From NCBI RefSeq assembly GCF_963583255.1, contig NC_084805.1, positions 10,904,827 through 10,968,826 of the forward strand: DNA of 64,000 bases, written 5' to 3'. A program made the position numbers and the translations under genes. The first letter of the stretch is position 1. Each line of letters begins with the position of its first letter. The stretch is from Pyrus communis. Its lineage: Eukaryota > Streptophyta > Magnoliopsida > Rosales > Rosaceae. Below, piece by piece: positions 10,976 to 21,882 of the stretch. The notes under the pieces are model-generated. The model was not told the origin of the DNA and did not search any database. It saw nothing but the letters and a program-made list of their open reading frames with translations.

Positions 10976-13550
10976 TAGCTTTTGCTAGTCCTCGAGCAAA
11001 ACAGAAAAACAAAACAAAAAGAACAAAACACAACCTACACCTTCCAACAATCGTATCAGGGACTTCCAATGCACATGACAAGTTAAAAATCATTATTCTC
11101 ACAGATTTGAGCCATCTTTACACTTAAGTACATTCTTAATCATAGTCACCACATACTAGTTCACAATTAAGCAATTAAAACACATTTCAAATGTAGTAAC
11201 ATGCCTTTAGAGAATTCCCTCAATTTCTTACTAGATGTACTCTCGTTTTTCACACAGATTTTCTGACTACACACCCTACACTAGGTATATGTGAGAAGAT
11301 TGATGTAAACATGTAGACGAACACTCACATATGTTATAATAAGGAAAGCATTTTCTGGAGTTAATAAGCATGTTTAGATATGATCTCATAAATGGAATGC
11401 TACTACTTAGACGCGAGAACCAGTGACACCATAAGCTCATACCAAGTTCAAACTCCACAATTGAAATACATAACACTCAATATAGAAGTCAAAGGGTAGT
11501 AACGGGGCTAGGGTATTGGCTAACAATGAAAGGTGAAGGATAAACAAACATTCTTAAAGCAATAGTGAGCAAAGTATTGAATTAGGCACTTAGAATTCCC
11601 TTCAGAACGCAGAAGTCAACTTTGAACACCCAAGGGAAAATCACACAAAACTTAGGGCCATATTCAACTTTTTGGACCCTTTCTTCAACCATCAACGCTC
11701 GTGAGTTCATTCTTACTTATTTTCACTCCTTTTTTTTTTTTTTTTTTTTTTTTTTCTTCTTTTTCTTTTGAATCTCAAAACATACATATAAACGTAAGAA
11801 CAAACTTTTACTCCCCCACACTCATTTTCTTGCATAATGTAACTCAAAAGGAATTCATTTAAGTCATGCTCACTAAACTTTAAGAACAAGGGTATAGGAA
11901 AGTCCTACTCTAAGCTAGGTAAGGGGTGATGTGGGTAAACAAGGAATAAAGGCAAAACGAGGCTCAACGGGGTTAAAACTTACAACATATACGAAGTATG
12001 GGAAGTAAGGCTATTTGGCTATGGTGGTGGTCACTACACAACTTCTTCTTGAATATGTGTTATGCAAATCAATAACATGCTTTGAATGAAATGGGCATGA
12101 GTTCTAGCATTTGGAACTATATGATGAAACGCCTTCTAAGTAGTAACCAAGCAAAGAATAATGAGATCATGCAACGACTTTAGAAAACAAGAAATCACAG
12201 ATTATACTCTCCAAAGAACGTTATAGGCTCAAGTCTCTCAGGGTTGTAGCGTTTGTTTGAGTTCCTTCCTTCAAGCATGTTACAAAAACGAATTTTTTTC
12301 TTTTATGATTGCATGTGAAGTCATACATTATAACCATAACCAAGCATATACGAAGAGTAAATCAAACTTTTCTCTATGTTTATAACTCTTTCTAACCGTC
12401 ATGCAATTATAAACCAAATCCTTATCATTGTGTTGGAAGGTACCCTAAGACACAAACACACAAAAACGACTCTTAAAACAACTCTTTTTGGGTTTTTCAA
12501 AACAATTTTTCAAATTTTTATGGGATTTTCGAATTATAAAACAAAACACACTAAAACACTCTAAAACAACTTAAAAACACCTTAAAACAGCAAGGAACAA
12601 CATTTGAAGTTATGGGTGATAAAATCCTACGAATTTAAATTAACAACATTAGTTACCCCCCCCCCCCCCCCCCCCCACACTTAAATCAAACATTGTCCTC
12701 AATGTTTTAAGCATAGATTCACACAAAACATAAGTAAACACACAAAAAGCAATTTAAACATACTAAACATGGCAGAATGTAATTAACAAAGAGAAGAGTT
12801 TAGGGACGCAAATCTGGTTATGGAGTGTAAATTCCCTCTTCTCCTTGGTGATTGCATTGAGGCTTTGATCTTTGTGATTCCACAGGCTTACTCTTGAACT
12901 GGTTTCCGCCCATCGTTGATTTTCCTTTGTGCTACTCTTGAACTGGGCAGCAGGATTCCTTTTAGGGTCTCCCCCGAAGGTCTGAGCTTCCTCCTGTTAT
13001 CTGTTTCTTTGTTCAATCTTTGCAGGAGTGGTCCCTTCTCTGGAAGTGTATCAACCGTTGAAGATGACTACTCGAGAGCAACGCTAGGTAAGCAATCAGG
13101 AATAGATTCCAGGCAGTTGGCTCCAGATCAGTAGACTGACTCCAAGTGTCGGCTGATTGCTTCTTTTACTTTGCCATGCAAGTAAGAACAAGGACAAAGA
13201 AAAAGACAGGGAAAGAGCATGATATGAGATATTTTTGCTTTTGACCTTGATGATATGAGATACCTTTGCTTTGAAGAAGCGGTGAATGAATCAGCACATG
13301 CTTCAATCCGCCGTTTCCTCCTGGGTCATATGTACTCCAGGCATCTGGTATCATCTTTGGGGAAGAAGAAAGAATTGAGTATTTCGAAAGGCTTTGCTGG
13401 GAGTGCGCCCTCAGAGGTGAGGGAGAGTTGGGCATTTTCTTCAGGTTTGCCCTGCCATAAAAGACGAAGGTCGACATATATAGAGATAATATCAAGTGGT
13501 GGTACTTTTTACCCTTGTCGACAAACGTTTTGATCCCGCAAATCCGGCTC
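10976..13550. other. E1 internal non-coding region
   Basis: No convincing coding frame. It contains a T tract (about 11731-11755), a C tract (12657-12677) and two extra copies of the polypurine-like AAGTGTGGGGG motif on the minus strand (near 11813 and 12660-12685). The stretch is closely matched, inverted, in E2 at about 22950-25460, so it is a stable part of the family and not random filler. Its role is unknown. Confidence 0.7.
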
Positions 13551-13561
13551 TTTGAAATAGT

Positions 13562-13652
13562 GGCGCCTCTTCGATCTTTGAATACGCCTCTTCGATTTCT
13601 GAGCAGGCGCCCCTTCGATTTCTGAACGACGCCCCTTCGCTTTCTGAACGAC
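13562..13652. repeat. Tandem 22-bp motif upstream of the E1 antisense frame
   Basis: About four copies of a unit containing CGCCYCTTCGATTTCTGA stand 380-470 bp before the antisense ATG. E2 carries the same array inverted at about 22835-22920. Confidence 0.75.
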
Positions 13653-13925
13653 ACGTGGTAGTGCAGATGCGGCTCCTTTTGACAAAGCTGCACGCGTCTT
13701 CTGAAAAGCAGAGAAAGCGTCGCCGAACTTTGCGCTTGTCGGCTAAAGATGTGTAGATGCGATGATGGCCTCCACGTGTTTTCAGCTTTGTCAGAAATCT
13801 TTTGACAAAGTTGAACGCGTTTTCTTGAAAAGCCGAGGGAGCGTCGCCTAAATTACGCCGGAAAATCCGGCTCTTTGAATCGGTGGACGCGTCGTCTTGG
13901 CTTTTTATAGAGCTATCAATCACCC
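13650..13925 (+). promoter_or_regulatory. Putative promoter of the E1 antisense frame
   Basis: CACGTG boxes at 13652-13657 and 13773-13778 are followed by a TATA-like CTTTTTATAGAGC at 13911-13923, about 110 bp before the ATG at 14030. The layout matches a plant polymerase II promoter, but its activity is inferred only. Confidence 0.5.
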
Positions 13926-14029
13926 CAACACACACACTCTGAAGATTTCCCATTCCTGAAACTCGACTCCGGCCCTTTGTGAAATTTTAACTCCATCCAC
14001 CCCTTCTCTTTGAACACTTTTGAAAAAAA

Positions 14030-14701
14030 ATGGCAAACTCATCGAACCTTAGCTTAGATTTGAGTCTCAGCAGCGATCCGGTTGCGCCCCGTCAAGGTAA
14101 TGTATGGCGCCCTTCTTTTTTATCTTCTAACGGTCCTCTTTCAGGTGAAGACTCTGTGATGCAGGACGCCACAACAGCTACAATAGTAGCTAGGAACCTC
14201 CTTACTCCAAAAGATAGTAGGCTGCTGTCAGGACGGTCCGATGAGTTGGCCGTTCAAGAGTCCCTCGCACTTAGTGTTCAGTGTGCGAGTTCTGTGTCCA
14301 ACATGGGCCAACGCCTGCTTGCTCGGTCCCGCCAAGTGGAATCGTTGATGGCAGAGGTGGAAAGACTTAAGCAAGAGATCCAGCAACTTAAGTACGAGAA
14401 TAGAAGTTTGCATGTGCTTGCAAATAACTATTCGTCGGGGATGAAGAGGAAGCTTGATGAGCTGCAAGAATCTGAGGGTCGAATTCACAGTGACCGTCAA
14501 AGGCTTGCGTCTTATCTCCAGAGGCACCTTTTTCCTGGGTCATCCAGCGCTTGGCCAAGTATTGAGGCCTGGAATGCTCTAGCTCCGATGCCTCCCGCTC
14601 CGATGGCTTCCGCTCCGATGCCTCCCGCTTCTATGCCTCCCGCTTCTATGCCTTCCGCTTCTGCGCCTCGTAGTGGGGCTTCACGCAAACAACCTTTGTG
14701 A
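14030..14701 (+). CDS. Antisense coiled-coil protein of E1 (223 aa)
   Basis: This intact frame lies opposite to the element's own direction, tail to tail with the gag-like frame (68 bp between stops). The N-terminus is Ser/Leu-rich (NLSLDLSLSSD). The middle part, about residues 70-165, is a leucine-heptad helix region (VESLMAEVERLKQEIQQLK) that should form a coiled coil. The C-terminus is a repeated MPPAPMA / MPPASMP Pro-Met-Ala stretch (about residues 185-212) ending in basic residues. E2 keeps an 80-90% similar 231-residue copy. I know no named family or function. Extra antisense frames are known in Tat-lineage elements, and this fits that class. Conservation of an open frame in two separately inserted copies suggests that it is, or recently was, translated. 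The ATG at 14030 follows a TATA-like box and an A-rich leader. Confidence 0.7.
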   Translation: MANSSNLSLDLSLSSDPVAPRQGNVWRPSFLSSNGPLSGEDSVMQDATTATIVARNLLTPKDSRLLSGRSDELAVQESLALSVQCASSVSNMGQRLLARSRQVESLMAEVERLKQEIQQLKYENRSLHVLANNYSSGMKRKLDELQESEGRIHSDRQRLASYLQRHLFPGSSSAWPSIEAWNALAPMPPAPMASAPMPPASMPPASMPSASAPRSGASRKQPL

Positions 14702-14727
14702 AGCTCCACCTTTCTCCATGTTTAGTA

Positions 14728-14761
<34 letters not shown>

Positions 14762-14769
14762 AAATAAAA

Positions 14770-15693
14770 TCAAACGGCATGGAATTGGTCCTTGAATGGA
14801 AGGTGATACTTGAAGTGAACCGGCATTGGTTTGAATTCTAATGTAGGTGCCTGATTCATAAAAAACAACAAGTTAGTATAAAATGTAATGGAATTTGAAA
14901 AAAATGACTTACTTGTTTTGTCTGACAAGAACTCAATGACAAACACCACTCCTTTGAAAGTTTCAGGGATATTGGACTTGGCCAGATTGCATGTGATGGT
15001 TATGACTTGTCCAATGTCATCAAATTCAACTTCTTTGGGCATTGTTGTCTCAAGTATATCCCCTTTGATGAATTCATAAAATTCCCTACTTTGCACCTTT
15101 GGAAGGTCTTCCAAGATGTCTTTTTCACTTTCTTCTTCCTTGGAATTCATGAACCTGCAAGGAATAGGGATATTAGGTGGAATGGGGTTAGAACTAATTG
15201 GAACAACCTTACTTGAATTAGATGGCGTAGGAGCAATAAGTGCTTCCGGCAAAGGTGCTTCAAATCCTCCCTTCGGATTTACAATGGTTGAACTAGGGAG
15301 TTTGCCTTGGTCGCAAAATTGTCCTACGAACTCCGCTATCTGCCCAATTTGCTTATCCAAGTGATCCAACCTTTTGTCTTCTTGTCGAGCCTCATTGTCT
15401 TGATTTTGTGAGCCCTGCACCAAACAAATTAATTCGTTAAGCTTTTGATTATAATCTATTGACGACCTTAAATTTGGTTGGGCATATTGAATATGAGGTT
15501 GTGGTGGCTGCCAATATCCTCCTTGTTCAGCATTTTGAGGTTCCCACCACATAGAGTTTGAATGATCACTCCAATCCGAATTGTAAGTATTGGAAAACAC
15601 GTTATTCCTTGATTGAAGATTAAATATATCAACTCTTTGCATTTGGGACCTTTCCATGAGCTGTGACAAAAGAGAAGCGTTATCAAGTGCCAT
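14770..15693 (-). CDS. Gag-like protein of E1 (about 307 aa from the likely start)
   Basis: The frame is open from 15834, but the first 47 residues cover the primer site. The likely start is the Met at 15693 (MALDNASLLSQLMERSQ). Recognisable parts are a Gln/Pro-rich stretch (YWQPPQPHIQYAQPN), then LDKQIGQIAEFVGQF and LPSSTIVNPKGGFE. The latter is the gag C-terminal motif of Athila/Tat elements, where NPKGGFE is usually followed by AITLRSGKE. That next segment and the protease are missing here. The protein ends with APTLEFKPMPVHFKYHLPF, resembling the pre-RT linker of such elements, so gag and the RT edge have been fused by loss of the middle. It may still provide a nucleocapsid-like function, but the frame is short for a Tat gag and no zinc knuckle is visible. 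Confidence 0.7.
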   Translation of the reverse strand: MALDNASLLSQLMERSQMQRVDIFNLQSRNNVFSNTYNSDWSDHSNSMWWEPQNAEQGGYWQPPQPHIQYAQPNLRSSIDYNQKLNELICLVQGSQNQDNEARQEDKRLDHLDKQIGQIAEFVGQFCDQGKLPSSTIVNPKGGFEAPLPEALIAPTPSNSSKVVPISSNPIPPNIPIPCRFMNSKEEESEKDILEDLPKVQSREFYEFIKGDILETTMPKEVEFDDIGQVITITCNLAKSNIPETFKGVVFVIEFLSDKTSKSFFSNSITFYTNLLFFMNQAPTLEFKPMPVHFKYHLPFKDQFHAV

Positions 15694-15788
15694 GCTGTTC
15701 TTAACAAACAAAACACAAATAAAAAAAAAAACTAAATCTAAAAGACAATACAGAAACAAACAATCCAAGGGATTAGCAAATTTTCTAA

Positions 15789-15806
15789 TCCCCGGCAACG
15801 GCGCCA
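15789..15806 (-). other. E1 primer-binding site (tRNA-Asp type)
   Basis: On the minus strand TGGCGCCGTTGCCGGGGA lies five bases after the 5' LTR end (plus-strand 15812). It is complementary to the 3' end of plant tRNA-Asp, the primer typical of Athila-like elements. Confidence 0.85.
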
Positions 15807-15811
15807 AAATT

Positions 15812-17839
15812 TGATGCGTGATTTTTACGCGCACAAATTAAACCCTCTTTTCGTCAAATTGTAGTAAGTATATAAGTAGGGATCGTTCTGGACCGGGGAT
15901 TAGGAGGGATTGTTAATCTCTTGGAAACTGACTCAAAAACGTAAAAACAATATAAAACACTAAACTAGACTCAAAGAATACAAAACTAAATGCTTAAAAC
16001 ACTAAAACAAACCAAAAACTCAAAATGCTTTTAAAAACACAAACTAAAATGATTTCTAACTAAATTGACATTAAAGTAAAGGGGGATTTAAGTTTATACG
16101 AAATTAAATTAAATGAACAAATTAAAACAGAATGTAAATATGAAATTGATGAAATGGAATGAATGGATGATAGAATAGCTAAGGGGGTCATCTCCACATA
16201 TGTTACACTTGCATAATAAAAAGATTTCCAATTACATTTCAATAAATTATGAAACTCATCACCCCGGGTTAATTAGGTCCGCTTAAATTAACCGTCAAGT
16301 TTTCCTTAAGTTAATGAATTGGATGGGTTAGCGCAACGCAATTCACAACATTCTCCAAAAGTCCTTTACGTGAACAGCACAATAAAGATACAATCAAAGA
16401 TCATTAAGCATTATGAAAACTATAAGTGTTGACGAGGCATTTGTTACTATGATGAGCATGAAACTCGTGCCAATAATTCATTTAACGCGATTGTTTATAA
16501 GCAACCTCCACTACTTGTGAATATAAGTTCATAACGATTAGGTGAAAATCACTTATATTCTAGCGTCATATTCATGCATGAAAATTAAGCGCGCATTCTT
16601 AATAAACATACATAAATAAGTTATCAATCAAACGGTTAAACAAATTGAATCAACAACTTATGAAATGCAATTAGAAGTAATCAAATCAAAATGCAAGCAT
16701 AAACATATATTTCGAATCACCCCCTAGCTAAAGGGGGTTTAGTTTATTATAACTTTGAAATCAAAGAAATACCTAAACATTCCAACAACTCAAACTTGAA
16801 TTGTATGAACGTTTAGGCACTCTTCTCTTCCATTCCTCATACGTACAAACAAAGAGAATTGAATTTAAACATTGAAATCAAAGAAACACCTAAACATTCC
16901 AACAACTCAAACTTGAATTGTATGAACGTTTAGGCACTCTTCTCTTCCTCGTTGTTGTAGCACAAGGTCTAAGGATAGTTTGATGGTGTGAATGGTTTGG
17001 GGAGTGGTGTTTGGATTATAAGGGAATGGATGGGAAGCTCACGGCTAGGGAAGGGAGAATGTGTTTGTAATGTGTTGTGTATGAAAATGAGATGTCCATG
17101 AATGAATGAATGCAAGGGTATTTATAGGAGTAGTGGAGGGAACATATGGCTATGTCATTTGTAGGTGAAGTAGATGGATGTTGTAGGTGAAGTAGGTGGA
17201 TGTTGTAGGTGAAGTGGATGTTGTAGGTGAAGTAGGTGGATGTTGTAGGTGAAGTGGGTGGATGTTGTAGGTGAAGTAGGTGGATGTTGTAGGTGAAGTG
17301 GGTGGATGTTGTAGGTGAAGTGGGTGGATGTTGTAGGTGAAGTAGGTGGATGTTATGTTAAGTGATAAGTGATAAGTGATATGATATGTGGTTATGATAT
17401 GATAAGTGGTTAAGTGGTGATGATAAGTGATAAGTGATTAAGTGATATGATATGTGGTGATGATAAGTGATAAGTGCATGTGGGTTAACTAATGAAGGAA
17501 ATGCATGTTCAATGACAATGTGTTAGAATGGATGTGTGTTATGCATGGCATGATTGGGATTAGGAAAGGTTTAAATGTCCTAAAACTAAAGAGAACAAGG
17601 TTCCAACACTTTGGCTCCAATTAGGTCTTCAATTTCGTCCAACACTTTGGCTTCAAGCATAAGCTATCCGTCCTTAGCCCAAAAGTGCTCCAAAAGTCTC
17701 CAAAATGCATCTTTTTGCTCCTTTAGCCCTTTGGACCTACAAACACACGAAAATAGCTTAAAGTACTAAAATAACTAAAGAAACATAACGTAAATGTACG
17801 AGAACAAGCCATTTAAGTCGCATAAATATGCTCCTATCA
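15812..17839 (-). repeat. E1 5' LTR
   Basis: This 2028-bp LTR carries TATAAATA on the minus strand at 17119-17126, the likely promoter for the sense transcript. The minisatellite is at 17160-17355. One mismatch against the 3' LTR was noticed, inside the minisatellite. Confidence 0.93.
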
Positions 17840-17844
17840 ACGAC

Positions 17845-19296
17845 GTCACCATTATACATGATTCTCAATCATGTGGTTCAGTCATTTGAGTTCGGACCTT
17901 GATGAGACCTTGATTCCCTGGCTTGAGCTATCGGCCTATTAGTGTCATACACTTTCTGGTTGGAACCGAATGGAGAGTTCATAAATGAACTTTCCCATCC
18001 AAACAACAATGTTGTAAGCTTCTATATGGCAATATATTTTGCATACATGATGGAACACATTAAAGTCATTACTTTTAACGTTTCCACCCAAATATCTCTT
18101 TAGTCATAATAAAGAGATATCTCATTATCACTTCATTCATAATGAAGAGATATTCTATGATGGATTAGATTCATAATCTAATACATTTACGCTTCCATTA
18201 CGTTACTCTAATTCTTCCTCATTCTTGAGGAATCCATCCTTAGTATTTCTTAAATATCTAAGGATTCACTTGACAGTTGCCATGGTTCTGATCCTGGGCT
18301 TGCACTGATATCATCTTGTACCGTTCTAGGTACAACTTATATCAATATTTTCATACAATATGAAATACATAAATCACATTTCTGCGTATGCATAAAGGAT
18401 TCTATTACGCATTATTTCTTTGGGAGTCAAAGGGTACATTCCCTTTGAGAAGAACAACTTCCTAGTCTCACTAGAATTGTCATTCTAATTGAAGTTTATC
18501 ATCATATGAGAAACTTCCTAGCATCTCTTGTCTATTTTAGGGATTGATATAATCCAATTATATCTTGAAATCTATCATTATAGATTTCCATCCCATGTAT
18601 ATAGACTATGTCTCCCATATACATTCTATCATTATAGAATGTTTAAAGTCATAACTTTAACAATGAAGAATTCCTTTCATTTTCAAAATTAATATATATC
18701 ATGTATATATATTCAAATTTAGGAATATGATTAACTGCCACTAATCTTTTGTAAACCTAGTAAACAAAAGATTCATTTACATCTTTATGAGAAATCAAAC
18801 GATTTGATCCTTTTTCTCATAAGATGCTTATAGCTCCCACTAACTTGCTGAGATTCATGATGGATGGATCTCTACAACTTATATGTCTTGTGATTCTTAG
18901 TTTTAGACATATATTATCAAGACTATGTTGATAATGGTTTCGGAAACCCATATTATGTCCAAACATTGAATCACCATTTAGTTGTTTCTAGCGATCTTCG
19001 AATTAATTGAAACTAAGACTATGTCAAAGACGGTTTCTTCAAAGTCAACCATTTTCTTTGAGTGTAGTCACCTTAAGCTACCGATTAGCTATTAAGGTTT
19101 CATTATTTCAATTCAAATGGTACTTTACCATTTCCTTGAGTATATGTCATATATATACACTCAGTCTAGTCATAAGGATTTTCATTCTTATTTCTTTCGA
19201 ATTAAGAGGTGTAACTCTATGACATAGTCATAAAGTTCAAACCATTCAACTGAGACGATTTATAAATCCTTCTCGACTACCTTGGAGCTTGTGGTG
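17845..19296 (-). pseudogene. Copia B reverse transcriptase / RNase H remnant
   Basis: On the minus strand the copia order can be followed through many stops. Near 18215-18310 the frame gives a block ending ILRYLRNTKDGFL, which matches the copia RT-RNase H connection (usually ILRYLRRTKD after a VKN stretch). Nearer 17870-17960 NRPIAQARESRSHQ matches the GAIAQAKEPRSHQ block before the RNase H end, and it leads across the E1 insertion into GDVVILKV. Upstream RT motifs are too decayed for me to place, including the YVDD box. The stretch is interrupted at 19296 by solo LTR F, and the integrase part continues from 29042. Confidence 0.7.
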
Positions 19297-20072
19297 TGAT
19301 GTGAGAATTACTTGACACTCAAATTAAACCCTCGTTTGACAATTGTAGTAGAATGGATAAGTGAGGGATCGTTCTAGACCGGGGATTAGGAGGGCTTGCT
19401 AAAACCTTCTAAATTGACTTAAAAACATAAAAACACAATATAAAACACTATTTAATGCTCGAAGAAAGCAAAACTAAAAATAAGAAAGATTAAGACTAAG
19501 ACTTCAACGAAATAGGGGGGAATTGGATTTGGACGAATTTAAACTAAAATGAATACTTGGAAACAAAACAAATTGTAAATATGGATTTGACGGAAATGAA
19601 TGGATGGGAAGCTAGCTAAGGGTTCTTTCTCTACACATGATATTTATGCATATGAATCAATTTCCAGTTATTCCTTCATTGAATTATGAACGACAATGCC
19701 CCAAATTAACCGTGACATCACTAGTTAACCCTCAGATTTTCCTTATATTATTGGATTGGATGGCATCATTCGACAACCCAAAACATTCTCAAAAGTTCCC
19801 TACATGTCATCATAATAGAGATACAATCGAAGATCATTAAGAATAATGAAAACCATAAGCATTGACAAAGCATTTGCAACTATGACATCATGTTACTCAT
19901 GCTAAGAATTAAACTTAACGCGATCGTGACAAGCGACCTTCACTACTTTCAAGTATAAGTTAGTAACGATTATGTGAAACCTTCTTAAACTTTAGCCACA
20001 TATTCATGCATGCTAATTAAGTGTCGACCCTCAATCAACAAACACAAATAAGTTAATCATCAAATAGTTAAG

Positions 20073-20735
20073 TGATAGGAGCATATTTATGCGACTTAAA
20101 TGGCTTGTTCTCGTACATTTACGTTATGTTTCTTTAGTTATTTTAGTACTTTAAGCTATTTTCGTGTGTTTGTAGGTCCAAAGGGCTAAAGGAGCAAAAA
20201 GATGCATTTTGGAGACTTTTGGAGCACTTTTGGGCTAAGGACGGATAGCTTATGCTTGAAGCCAAAGTGTTGGACGAAATTGAAGACCTAATTGGAGCCA
20301 AAGTGTTGGAACCTTGTTCTCTTTAGTTTTAGGACATTTAAACCTTTCCTAATCCCAATCATGCCATGCATAACACACATCCATTCTAACACATTGTCAT
20401 TGCACATGCATTTCCTTCATTAGTTAACCCACATGCACTTATCACTTATCATCACCACATATCATATCACTTAATCACTTATCACTTATCATCACCACTT
20501 AACCACTTATCATATCATAACCACATATCATATCACTTATCACTTATCACTTAACATAACATCCACCTACTTCACCTACAACATCCACTTCACCTACAAC
20601 ATCCACCTACTTCACCTACAACATCCACCCACTTCACCTACAACATCCACCCACTTCACCTACAACATCCACCTACTTCACCTACAACATCCACTTCACC
20701 TACAACATCCACCCACTTCACCTACAACATCCACC
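20073..20735 (+). repeat. E2 5' LTR, truncated
   Basis: The first roughly 660 bp of the LTR are present and match 25475-26150. The match ends in the CACCTACAACATCCAC minisatellite. The TATA box and transcription start region, at 26216 in the 3' LTR, are missing. Confidence 0.88.
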
Positions 20736-20745
20736 ACAACTTCAT

Positions 20746-21819
20746 ATGCAATATGCTCAATTAAATTCAAGTTCGCCAATAGATTATAATCAAATTCTTA
20801 ATGAAATAAATTCTTTGGCGCAGGGGTCACAAAATCAAGCCAAGGAGGCTCAACAAGAAGCATATTGGCAACCATATGAGGAGTTCAATACAACACCTAT
20901 GCAGCCACCACAACCTCCCCCACAACAATTCCAATCAAGTTCAAGTATGTCCATGGATAATGATAAAAATTTTCAATTACTAACCTCTTTGGCGCAGGGG
21001 TCACAAAATCAAGCCAAGGAGTTGGGTAAATTGGACGAGCAATTTGGGCAGATTATGGAGTTCATGAAACAAATTCAAGAGCAAAGTGAACTCTCCAACT
21101 CAACTATTGAAAACTCGAAGGAAGATTTTGAAATCCATAATGCTATCACTTTGGGAAGTGCTATGGAGGTTGGAGCTGACCTAAAAATGTCCAAACATAG
21201 CCTAGAAGTGGATGAAGAGCTGCTAATTGAGGAGGAGGAAGAAGACATGCACACGGCAAGGGTAGAACAACCCTTGCCGCAGCCCCCTAAGCCCTCTAAA
21301 CCACCCACCACCAGTAAGGACGTCCCAATTCCATGTTATTCTGATGTTATTCCACCCAATGTCCCTTTTCCTAGCAGGTTTTTGATTCCCAACCAAGAAG
21401 AGAGTAAAAAGGACATCGTGGAAGCCTTCCCAAAGGTGCAAAATGCTATTCAAATTCTTGGTGCAACACAACAAGTTTTAGATGGTGTTGAATTCTTCAA
21501 AGGACTTTGTACACCAAGAAGAATGATTCAAGAGAAGGTAGTGGCTGGAGAAGATGTAAAAGGCATCAAAGAGGACATATTTGAAACCACAATTCCCAAG
21601 GAAGTTGGATTTTATGACACGGGACAAGTCATAACTTTCGAAGGGGTGTTTATTCTGGAGTTCATTTTGGAGCACACAGGTAAGCCGCCTCCCCGAATTT
21701 CAATTTTCTTTTATACTAACATGTGGTTAATGATCCAGGCACCCACTTTAGAATTTGAACCAATGCCGGTTCACTTCAAGTATCACCTTCCATTCAAGGA
21801 CCAATTCCATGCCGTTTGA
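20746..21819 (+). CDS. Gag-like protein of E2 (357 aa, 5'-truncated)
   Basis: Homologous to the E1 gag-like frame (IDYNQILNEINSLAQGSQNQ against IDYNQKLNELICLVQGSQNQ). It retains more of the family: a duplicated SLAQGSQNQAKE block, LGKLDEQFGQIMEFMKQI, then NAITLGSAMEVG (degraded AITLRSGKEVG), an acidic EEEEED stretch and VLDGVEFFKGLCTPRR, the FLKxLCTxKR motif before the protease of Athila/Tat elements. It ends like E1 in APTLEFEPMPVHFKYHLPF. The protease and all pol domains are absent. The Met used here arose inside the gag sequence next to the LTR deletion, so the real N-terminus is gone. With no LTR promoter upstream, expression is doubtful. Confidence 0.6.
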   Translation: MQYAQLNSSSPIDYNQILNEINSLAQGSQNQAKEAQQEAYWQPYEEFNTTPMQPPQPPPQQFQSSSSMSMDNDKNFQLLTSLAQGSQNQAKELGKLDEQFGQIMEFMKQIQEQSELSNSTIENSKEDFEIHNAITLGSAMEVGADLKMSKHSLEVDEELLIEEEEEDMHTARVEQPLPQPPKPSKPPTTSKDVPIPCYSDVIPPNVPFPSRFLIPNQEESKKDIVEAFPKVQNAIQILGATQQVLDGVEFFKGLCTPRRMIQEKVVAGEDVKGIKEDIFETTIPKEVGFYDTGQVITFEGVFILEFILEHTGKPPPRISIFFYTNMWLMIQAPTLEFEPMPVHFKYHLPFKDQFHAV

Positions 21820-21882
21820 TTTTATTTATATAAAAAATAAAAATAAAAAAAAAAAAAAAAAACATGGCAGAATGATGGAGCT

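Larger units (their letters stand above)
8934..17839 (-). mobile_element. E1: complete non-autonomous Tat/Athila-like LTR retrotransposon
   Basis: Two direct LTRs of 2028 bp each (8934-10961 and 15812-17839) start TGATGCG and end CCTATCA on the plus strand. The 5-bp duplication ACGAC lies at 8929-8933 and 17840-17844. Read on the minus strand, the order is 5' LTR, a tRNA-Asp-type primer site, a gag-like frame, a long non-coding stretch with an antisense frame, a purine-rich tract and the 3' LTR. Protease, RT, RNase H and integrase are absent, so its enzymes would have to come from another element. I noticed only one LTR mismatch by eye (10296 G against 17174 A), so the insertion is young. It sits in the RNase H tail of copia B. 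Confidence 0.93.

Noticed and set aside
13166..13693. A 160-175 residue frame present in both E1 (minus) and E2 (22824-23312, plus)
   Set aside because: It overlaps the upstream region of the antisense gene and the tandem motif and has no domain. Its similarity follows from the nucleotide similarity of the two elements. I did not call it a gene.
14851..14912. GTAAGT...CAG intron-like piece near the end of the E1 gag-like frame (also 21680-21738 in E2)
   Set aside because: The pieces are only 62 and 59 bp, below usual plant intron length, differ by exactly 3 bp and stay open in frame, so plain translation explains them better.
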